5,467 nucleotides of DNA from Caldiserica bacterium UBA4822 (GTDB taxonomy: Bacteria > Caldisericota > Caldisericia > Cryosericales > Cryosericaceae), in contig DHFO01000018.1 in NCBI GenBank assembly GCA_002402295.1, positions 1 through 5,467 of the forward strand. Direction: 5' to 3'. The notes under the pieces were generated by a model that worked only from the letters and a program-made list of their open reading frames with translations, had not been told where the DNA came from and ran no database searches. Both the position numbers and the translations under genes were made by a program. This document shows, one piece after another, positions 1 to 4,391 of the stretch (positions within the stretch are counted from its first letter, which is position 1; every line of letters starts with the position of its first letter).

Positions 1-32
1 GCCTCGTCTCTCAGACGCTCATTGATGTCCAT
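1..32 (-). CDS. Start of an unidentified protein, truncated by the window edge
   Basis: Only the first ten codons are visible (MDINERLRDE, then two bases of the next codon), so no family can be assigned. It is called a real gene because the ATG at 32-30 is preceded by a strong Shine-Dalgarno sequence, AAAGGAG, at 44-38 with a 5-base spacer. It also starts only 14 bases after the acylphosphatase stop codon, on the same strand as every other gene here. The visible residues are hydrophilic and charged, so there is no sign of a signal peptide so far. It is probably the next member of the efp-Asp23-nusB operon. In many Bacillota the gene after nusB is xseA or folD, but nothing in these ten residues supports either. 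Confidence 0.6.
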   Translation of the reverse strand, partial: MDINERLRDE

Positions 33-37
33 CGCAG

Positions 38-44
38 CTCCTTT
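38..44 (-). promoter_or_regulatory. Ribosome binding site for the gene at the left edge
   Basis: The minus strand reads AAAGGAG followed by CTGCG and ATG. It lies directly after the acylphosphatase stop codon and is the main support for calling a gene start at 32. Confidence 0.65.
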
Positions 45-46
45 CT

Positions 47-292
47 CTATTGAGGGGCATCCTCGATGCCATAGTTCACGCGCTTCACCAAGGCAAACCT
101 GCTGCCCCGCCGCAGCGCCGCGACAAGTTGCCGCAGCTGACCTTCGTCACCATAGGCGACGACGTGAACGGTACCATCAGGCATGTTCTCAGCACACGCA
201 TCAACCCCAAGGAAGTCCGCCTGCTGATTCACAAAATAGCGGAATCCGACGCCCTGCACAATGCCGAAAACATCTGCCGTCAACTTCTTCAC
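47..292 (-). CDS. acyP: Acylphosphatase (short form)
   Basis: Small cytosolic enzyme of 81 residues, expected to hydrolyse acyl phosphates such as acetyl phosphate or carbamoyl phosphate. The signature GIVQGVGFRYF lies at residues 10-20, with the phosphate-binding arginine at R18. The second motif is ENMPDGTV at 35-42, where N36 is the expected catalytic asparagine. Family members usually have VRN or LRN before the PDG; here it is AEN, so the residue before the Asn is acidic rather than basic. The start is GTG at 292-290, chosen because it puts R18 at the usual distance from the N-terminus; upstream residues in this frame are unlike the family and lie inside nusB. The GTG overlaps the nusB stop (GTGA), and no Shine-Dalgarno sequence is at the right distance, so translation is probably coupled to nusB. 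The protein stops at GIEDAPQ, before the final strand (F-x-I-R/K type ending) found in typical members of about 90 residues. The family assignment is firm; catalytic competence is inferred. Confidence 0.88.
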   Translation of the reverse strand: MKKLTADVFGIVQGVGFRYFVNQQADFLGVDACAENMPDGTVHVVAYGDEGQLRQLVAALRRGSRFALVKRVNYGIEDAPQ

Positions 293-711
293 GGCGTTGC
301 CGTCTGGTCGCTCCCCTCTCTGCCGATTCCGCGCAGCACTCCATTCACGAAGCTGCCCGACTCGGAGCCTCCGTACTCCTTGGCCAGCTCTACCGCCTCG
401 TTGGCGGCAATAGCGGGTTTGACCGGCGGCTTCGCGTACTTCATCTCGTAGACAGCTATGGACAGCAGTATCCGGTCGACCACAGCGATGCGCTCGATGT
501 CCCAATGCTGCGTATGAGCGCGCACCTCATCCGTGATAGCATCCTGGTGTTTGCGCACCCCGTCGATGAGCCTCAGCGCGAACGCCTGAATGCCGGCAGG
601 CTCGTGCTCATACATCGCAAACGTCTGCTCGGGCGACTGATTGCCCTGTGCTGCGCTGTACAGAACCGCCAGCGCTATTTCGCGCGAACGCCTGCGTTCC
701 AGACCTGTCAT
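289..711 (-). CDS. nusB: Transcription antitermination factor NusB
   Basis: NusB is an all-helical RNA-binding protein. With NusE (ribosomal protein S10) it binds the boxA element of rRNA leaders and helps RNA polymerase read through termination signals during rRNA synthesis. The 140-residue length is normal. Family landmarks are RRRSREIALAVLY at residues 6-18 (the N-terminal arginine-rich helix), the W-x-x-x-R segment with DRILLSIAVYEM at 70-90, the NEAVELAKEYG helix at 104-114, and SFVNGVLRGI at 120-129. The PP pair at 95-96 lies in the loop before the NEAVELAK helix. The ATG at 711-709 is 3 bases after the Asp23-family stop codon and has no strong Shine-Dalgarno sequence, so translational coupling is likely. 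Downstream it overlaps the acylphosphatase start by 4 bases. Its place behind efp and an Asp23-family gene is a common order in Bacillota. Confidence 0.95.
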   Translation of the reverse strand: MTGLERRRSREIALAVLYSAAQGNQSPEQTFAMYEHEPAGIQAFALRLIDGVRKHQDAITDEVRAHTQHWDIERIAVVDRILLSIAVYEMKYAKPPVKPAIAANEAVELAKEYGGSESGSFVNGVLRGIGREGSDQTATP

Positions 712-714
712 CGG

Positions 715-1038
715 TCACGCCCGAACGTCGGCGATGTGCACGTTGACCTCCCGCACATGGTACGGCGTCGAGGCCTCGACTTCCTTGGCAACAGCCTCGC
801 GAACGCCCGCAGCAAGCTTGCGCAGGTCCGAACCGAAACGGGCCGCAATATACACGTCCAGCGTGAGTTCAAGCGCATTGTGGCCAATTGCCACACCATG
901 CGGCTGAACCCCCTCGCGGTCCAAGAACGGCAGCTGTTGCTTGAGGCCCTTCCACATCGAAACAACGCCGTCCGTCGAAAGACAGGCGTGCACGATAAGC
1001 GATTCGAGTGCTGGGTCTGTGATGACAACCTTGTCCAT
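715..1038 (-). CDS. Asp23/Gls24 family envelope stress response protein
   Basis: A 107-residue protein of the Asp23/Gls24 family (DUF322, PF03780). Recognisable features are the N-terminal segment ending in a small hydrophobic helix with A18 and DGVVSMW at 23-29, then GVAIGHNALELTLDVYIAARFGSDL around 48-72, where a beta-hairpin leads into the conserved Y/F-G motif. Next come a helix (LAAGVREAVAKEVEAS, 75-90) and the closing strand VREVNVHIADV at 95-105. There is no signal peptide or membrane segment, so it should be cytosolic or peripheral. Some family members tie to the membrane through an AmaP-type partner, but none is present here. The exact function of the single-copy form beside nusB is not established. 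The ATG lies 4 bases after the efp stop. The nearest purine-rich stretch (AAAGGG) overlaps the end of efp at a rather long spacing. It sits in the efp-nusB operon. Confidence 0.9.
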   Translation of the reverse strand: MDKVVITDPALESLIVHACLSTDGVVSMWKGLKQQLPFLDREGVQPHGVAIGHNALELTLDVYIAARFGSDLRKLAAGVREAVAKEVEASTPYHVREVNVHIADVRA

Positions 1039-1042
1039 GCAG

Positions 1043-1603
1043 TTACTTTACCCTTTCCAGGTACTCTCCGCTCCGCGTGTCGATGCGAATCTTGTCACCC
1101 TCGTTCACGAACAGCGGAACCATCAGGGAGTAACCTGTCTCAATCTCGGCCGTCTTGTTGGCGCCGGTCGCCGTGTCGCCCTTGATGCCGGGCTCGGTGT
1201 GTGTGATCGTCGCCTCGATGAAGGTGGGCAGCTCGACGCTGACCGGCTTGTCCTGAAAGTACACAACGTCGACCACGATGTTCTCAAGGAGATAGCTCAC
1301 GGAGTCGCCCAGGTCGGCTTTCGTGAGAGCAACCTGTTCGTACGTCTGTGAGTCCATAAACGTGTAAACTCCATCAGCCTCATACAGGTACTGCATCTTC
1401 TTGTGCTCGAGGTAAGCGCTCTTGACCTTTTCTTCAGGGCGGAACGTCTGCTCTATGACATTGCCGGTCATGAGGTTCTTCATCTTGAGGCGTACAAACG
1501 GCGAGCCCTTGCCTGGCTTGATGTGCGTGAACTGAATAACAACATATGCTTCGCCGTCGAGCTCGAACGTCACTCCGGCACGTAGTTCATTAGCGGAAAT
1601 CAA
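1043..1603 (-). CDS. efp: Translation elongation factor P
   Basis: EF-P enters the ribosomal E site and speeds peptide-bond formation at consecutive prolines. The 186-residue length and the whole sequence match the family closely, especially the Bacillus type. Domain I contains the loop KPGKGSPFVR at 29-38, with the expected modification site at K32. Domains II and III follow, with MQYLYEADG at 70-78, FMDSQTYEQV at 82-91, the YLLENIVVDVVY strand at 104-115, and the conserved TEPGIKGDTATGANKTAEIETG at 136-157, then VPLFVNEGDKIRIDT at 162-176. A lysine with a PGKG loop is compatible with several modification routes (5-aminopentanol, beta-lysine or none), and no modification gene is in the window. 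The start is TTG at 1603-1601: it gives the conserved N-terminus (MISANELRAG, like Bacillus MISVNDFRTG) and lies 7 bases from a perfect AGGAGG. Later ATGs would remove part of domain I. It has its own promoter. Confidence 0.97.
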   Translation of the reverse strand: MISANELRAGVTFELDGEAYVVIQFTHIKPGKGSPFVRLKMKNLMTGNVIEQTFRPEEKVKSAYLEHKKMQYLYEADGVYTFMDSQTYEQVALTKADLGDSVSYLLENIVVDVVYFQDKPVSVELPTFIEATITHTEPGIKGDTATGANKTAEIETGYSLMVPLFVNEGDKIRIDTRSGEYLERVK

Positions 1604-1610
1604 TGTCTAG

Positions 1611-1616
1611 CCTCCT
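1611..1616 (-). promoter_or_regulatory. Ribosome binding site of efp, fixing a TTG start
   Basis: The minus strand reads AGGAGG, a perfect Shine-Dalgarno match, followed by 7 bases (CTAGACA) and then TTG. No in-frame ATG lies near this site, so it is the main evidence that translation begins at the rare TTG codon, supported by the conserved EF-P N-terminus that follows. Confidence 0.85.
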
Positions 1617-1640
1617 GCGAATGGGCTGTGGATCGCTCGT

Positions 1641-1669
1641 ATTCTACAGGTCAACCGGCTCCGCGTCAA
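1641..1669 (-). promoter_or_regulatory. Sigma-70/sigma-A type promoter upstream of efp
   Basis: On the minus strand a -35 box TTGACG (1669-1664) and a -10 box TAGAAT (1646-1641) are separated by exactly 17 bases. Each box differs from consensus (TTGACA, TATAAT) at one position. The predicted transcription start is near 1634, giving a leader of about 30 bases with the AGGAGG site inside it. The element sits in the only sizeable intergenic gap of the window (1604-1706) and points at efp. It would let efp, the Asp23-family gene, nusB, the acylphosphatase and the next gene be transcribed independently of the pilus genes. A second TTGACC lies 10 bases nearer the -10 box and is too close to serve as its -35. 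No operator-like dyad or clear terminator is seen in the gap. Confidence 0.75.
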
Positions 1670-1706
1670 GCATTTGAGGCGTGTGCCCACTCACAGTCGC
1701 CACGCT

Positions 1707-2789
1707 TCAGCCGAGCATCAGCTCCTTGGGCAGGGTTGTCAATGACTCGCAGCCATCCTCCGTGACAATGACCGAATCCTCTATGCGCATCCCGTACTGT
1801 CCGGGCAGGTAGACACCAGGTTCGCAGGTCACAATATGGCCGGGCTGCAACACAGCGTCGGTCGATTGTGCAAGACGCGGTGCCTCGTGAATCTCAAGGC
1901 CCACGCCATGCCCAAGGCCATGTGTGAAATACTGCGCAAGACCGCTCTCACCCAGTCTTGCGCGTACCGCGCTATCGACGGAGCGCGAACTGACGCCCGC
2001 CCTGATAAGACCGAGTCCCAGCTGCTGGGCATCAAGCAGACGACGGTAGACGTCCCGCACCTCGGCCCCCGGGTCCCCCAGCGCCACGGTGCGCGTGCAG
2101 TCGCTCATGTATCCCTGGTAGTTCACTCCGAAATCGATGACGACGACCTCGCCCTCGCTGATAGCCCTGGCCGAGGCGATGCCGTGAGGCAGCGCGCCGC
2201 GCGGCCCCGACCCGACGATCGTAGAAAAACTCGTGCCCTGCGCGCCAGCCTTGCGCATCTCGTACTCCAGCAGAGCGGCGACATCGTTCTCAGTCATGCC
2301 GGCGGTCAGCTGGGCGATCATGGCACGAAACGCCGCGTCCGCCACGCGCCCAGCCGCGCGCATCATATCGAGCTCCCGCGCGTCCTTTACCATGCGCATG
2401 CTTTCGACAATGTTCTCCGTGGGCACCATGGCCACCGATGGAATGGCCGCGTGCAGACGCTCCGCCTCGGCAAACGGCATGCGTTCCTTCTCGAATCCCA
2501 GCCAGTGTGCGTGCACCTCCGCCAGAAGTCTCGCGACCGTGGTGCTGAAGTGCCCGCTGTACTCGATGACATCCACCTGCGGACACTCCCCCAGCGCCTG
2601 CGTCGTAAACCGGCCATCCACAATCAGGTGGACGCCATGCCCCGCCACCAGCAGAAAGCCGTCCTCCCCTGTGAAGCCGGTGAGGTAGCGCATGCTGGGT
2701 GACGCAAGCGTGAAGAAGGCATCGATGTTCGCCTGCTCCATGCGTTCATGAAGCCCTGCAATCCTGGTCGCAGTCTGGTCGTTTTCCAT
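1707..2789 (-). CDS. pepQ: M24B family metallopeptidase (Xaa-Pro peptidase)
   Basis: A 360-residue cytosolic peptidase expected to remove N-terminal residues before proline (aminopeptidase P) or to split Xaa-Pro dipeptides (prolidase). The N-terminal creatinase-like domain spans about 1-132, with the family segment SMRYLTGFTGEDGFLLV at 32-48 and VDGRFTTQA at 57-65. The catalytic pita-bread domain follows, with all five two-metal ligands present: D219 in VIDFG, D230 in MSDCTRT, H294 in GLGHGVG, E323 in CEPGVY and E337 in RIEDS. The accessory histidines H202 (LPHG) and H301 (EIHE) are also there, so the enzyme should be active. The ATG at 2789-2787 has AAGGAG with a 7-base spacer. It lies 23 bases after the small pilus-cluster gene and 103 bases before efp; a pepQ-efp pair is common in Bacillota. 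Sequence alone does not decide between prolidase and aminopeptidase P, so the symbol is provisional. Confidence 0.93.
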   Translation of the reverse strand: MENDQTATRIAGLHERMEQANIDAFFTLASPSMRYLTGFTGEDGFLLVAGHGVHLIVDGRFTTQALGECPQVDVIEYSGHFSTTVARLLAEVHAHWLGFEKERMPFAEAERLHAAIPSVAMVPTENIVESMRMVKDARELDMMRAAGRVADAAFRAMIAQLTAGMTENDVAALLEYEMRKAGAQGTSFSTIVGSGPRGALPHGIASARAISEGEVVVIDFGVNYQGYMSDCTRTVALGDPGAEVRDVYRRLLDAQQLGLGLIRAGVSSRSVDSAVRARLGESGLAQYFTHGLGHGVGLEIHEAPRLAQSTDAVLQPGHIVTCEPGVYLPGQYGMRIEDSVIVTEDGCESLTTLPKELMLG

Positions 2790-2812
2790 GGTGCGTCTCC
2801 TTGTGTGCTGCT

Positions 2813-3148
2813 CTATTCGAATGGATTCGTCTTGCCCGTTTCGGCCGGAACCGGCTGGGGTGTCGCTGTCACGAAGCTCTGCCGCCCCTTGATCTGTGCG
2901 TTCACGATGTCAAGGTTGGCGTGCTGGGCCACCTGAAACACCGGGGGCGGTGTGTTGGTCACCGTCGTCTGTCCCAGACGGGGCAGGTAATAGTAATTGA
3001 ACCAGGCAAACAGACCCAGCAGCACCAGAATGAAAATCCATGTCCCTGCTGAGATATGTGCGCGTGTCTTCCTGCGCGGGCGCGGCGCAACCCTGCCTCC
3101 GGAAGGAACTGCCTCGGTCGGCTTCTCTGCTACGGATTTCTGTGCCAT
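2813..3148 (-). CDS. Small single-pass membrane protein of the pilus cluster, function unknown
   Basis: I do not recognise a family for this 111-residue protein. Residues 1-30 are a Pro/Ala/Lys/Arg-rich tail, with the basic run RPRRKTR at 23-29. One hydrophobic segment (about 35-53, GTWIFILVLLGLFAWFNYY) follows. By the positive-inside rule the N-terminus should be cytoplasmic and the remaining ~58 residues outside. The outer part has a Pro-Pro-Pro at 67-69, a short possible strand/helix region, a Pro-rich linker, and ends in GKTNPFE. A terminal NPF/DPF is reminiscent of the short strand-like segments of PilP- or GspC-type pilus/secretion proteins, but that is only a suggestion. The ATG at 3148-3146 has a G-rich Shine-Dalgarno (AGGGGG, 5-base spacer) and lies 9 bases after the pilO stop. 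It is probably co-transcribed with pilMNO and may be an envelope-side partner of PilN/PilO. Confidence 0.82.
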   Translation of the reverse strand: MAQKSVAEKPTEAVPSGGRVAPRPRRKTRAHISAGTWIFILVLLGLFAWFNYYYLPRLGQTTVTNTPPPVFQVAQHANLDIVNAQIKGRQSFVTATPQPVPAETGKTNPFE

Positions 3149-3157
3149 CGCGGCCCC

Positions 3158-3823
3158 CTATTGAATCCCTTCGGTCTGGGGCGCGGGAGCAGGAGCGGCA
3201 GGCGCAGGCGCGCCAGCGACAGCTGCATCGGGGCTCAGTACCATCCACGCTGTCATCGTGCAGGAATACGGGTTCCCCGTCCCAGCACCGGTCAGCTCAC
3301 TATGCGAGACGCTCACGTCCGATGAGACCATGATGTACTTGAACTTCGTGCGGAACGTCTCGACAAACCTGCGTATTGTCCAGTAGTCCTTCGCGGTGAA
3401 GTTCATGGTCACACCCACCGTCTTGGCCAGCTTCACCTCCGCCGGCTGAGTCTCCGCGGCTCCGCCTTGCCCCATCGAGGCATCCGCAATCTGGATGCCC
3501 GTGAAGCTGATGTCCGAAGCCTTGCCCATTGCTTGAAGGTCCAGCAGAAACGCCGTGTGCTCGTGCTGGTCAAACATCACGGGCGTCACCTGGGCCATCT
3601 GATTTATCCATGTTGCGTACGACTCGTTCTGTCGGACAAAGGCATCCTGCAGTCGCTGCACTTCCTGCAGCGTCGCAAGCTTGGTTTCGGCGCTCGCCAC
3701 CTGGTCCCGCAGGTCCCGTATCTGGGCCAGCTGAGGGCTCAGGGCATAGCGGTAGAATACAAAGCAGATGAGGAGCACAAGCAGAACAGCGAGAACCGGC
3801 TTGATTGGGATGTTCCTATTCAT
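3158..3823 (-). CDS. pilO: Type IV pilus inner-membrane assembly protein PilO-like
   Basis: A 221-residue bitopic protein fitting PilO, the partner of PilN in the alignment complex that connects the cytoplasmic PilM ring to the pilus machine. A short basic N-terminus precedes one membrane helix at about 9-27. A predicted coiled coil follows at about 30-70 (LRDQVASAETKLATLQEVQRL region). The extracytoplasmic domain runs from about 75 to 197 and contains ISFTGIQIADA at 105-115, VGVTMNFTAKDYWTIRRFVETF at 136-157, typical of the PilO ferredoxin-like fold, and a final strand CTMTAWMVLS at 188-197. The last ~23 residues are an Ala/Pro-rich tail not needed for the fold. The start ATG has a perfect AGGAGG at 3834-3829 with a 5-base spacer and overlaps the pilN stop by 8 bases. 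Sequence similarity in this family is low, so the call rests on architecture plus position after pilM and pilN. Confidence 0.85.
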   Translation of the reverse strand: MNRNIPIKPVLAVLLVLLICFVFYRYALSPQLAQIRDLRDQVASAETKLATLQEVQRLQDAFVRQNESYATWINQMAQVTPVMFDQHEHTAFLLDLQAMGKASDISFTGIQIADASMGQGGAAETQPAEVKLAKTVGVTMNFTAKDYWTIRRFVETFRTKFKYIMVSSDVSVSHSELTGAGTGNPYSCTMTAWMVLSPDAAVAGAPAPAAPAPAPQTEGIQ

Positions 3824-4391
3824 TGGGGCCTCCTACCCATGTCGCTGTGAGCGTCATGGTCGCCTCCGCCTGTGGCCCCTGAACGGCAGGCCCTGTCGTG
3901 TAGGGCACCTGGTAGCTGTCAATGTGGACACCACTGAACCGCTTGTCAGCGCTGAGTGCGTTGAAGAAGCGCACAAGGTTGACAAACTGGCCGCTGCTGG
4001 CGTTCAGCTCGAGCGCTCCGCTCAGGGGCGTCAGGTGCACCTGCGTCAGCGTGCATGCCTTGGGAAGGTCCCGCGCCACGTCGTCCAGCACCAGGTTGGT
4101 GTTGACCTGCAGGCCGACCGCGGTGGCAAGGTTCGCCTCCATGGCCAGCGAGCGCTGGGCAAGCGCCCGGTTCGTGTCAAGCAGCTTCTGTTGGTCGCCC
4201 AGCGCAGCAATCTGTGCGTTGAGGTCGCCAAGATGCGCCGTCTCGCGCATGGCCGTGACCCTGACGAACGCGTACGAACCGGCCAAGACCACCAGCACCG
4301 CCACAATGATGAAGATGATCATCCTGTCCTGGTGGGTCAGTTGCGTCTGTCTCTTCTTGCGTGCCTGGGGAAGCAGATTAATCGTAATCAT
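3816..4391 (-). CDS. pilN: Type IV pilus assembly protein PilN
   Basis: A 191-residue bitopic membrane protein (fimbrial assembly family, PF05137). The cytoplasmic N-terminus MITINLLPQARKKR carries the family's INLLP motif at 4-8, the segment that docks into a groove of PilM. A basic stretch follows, then one membrane helix at about 24-43. A likely coiled coil at 48-82 should pair with PilO. The extracytoplasmic domain includes LVLDDVARDLPKACTLTQVHL at 100-120 and the typical FVNLVRFFNALSADKRFSGVHIDSY at 136-160. The ATG shares its A with the pilM stop (TGATG) and is preceded by GGAGGG with a 6-base spacer inside the pilM end, so translation is probably coupled. Length and order are normal for the family. 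Confidence 0.93.
   Translation of the reverse strand: MITINLLPQARKKRQTQLTHQDRMIIFIIVAVLVVLAGSYAFVRVTAMRETAHLGDLNAQIAALGDQQKLLDTNRALAQRSLAMEANLATAVGLQVNTNLVLDDVARDLPKACTLTQVHLTPLSGALELNASSGQFVNLVRFFNALSADKRFSGVHIDSYQVPYTTGPAVQGPQAEATMTLTATWVGGPNE

Noticed and set aside
293..505. N-terminal extension of the acylphosphatase frame up to an ATG at 505
   Set aside because: These 71 codons lie inside nusB in another frame and give a low-complexity Arg/Gly-rich sequence. The GTG at 292 gives a family-like N-terminus.
22..1185. A 387-codon open frame on the plus strand
   Set aside because: It lies antisense to four conserved genes (acylphosphatase, nusB, Asp23 family, efp). Its translation is Arg/His/Ser-rich with no family signature, as expected for an antisense shadow in GC-rich DNA.
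1675..1706. Possible hairpin terminator after the M24B peptidase
   Set aside because: Only short stems with an internal loop can be formed (GGCG/CGCC around GTG/CAC), and there is no U-rich tract after them. Not a convincing intrinsic terminator.
1836..2702. A 288-codon plus-strand open frame opposite the M24B peptidase
   Set aside because: The peptidase has all its catalytic residues in the other strand. The plus-strand protein is Arg/His/Ala-rich and resembles nothing known.
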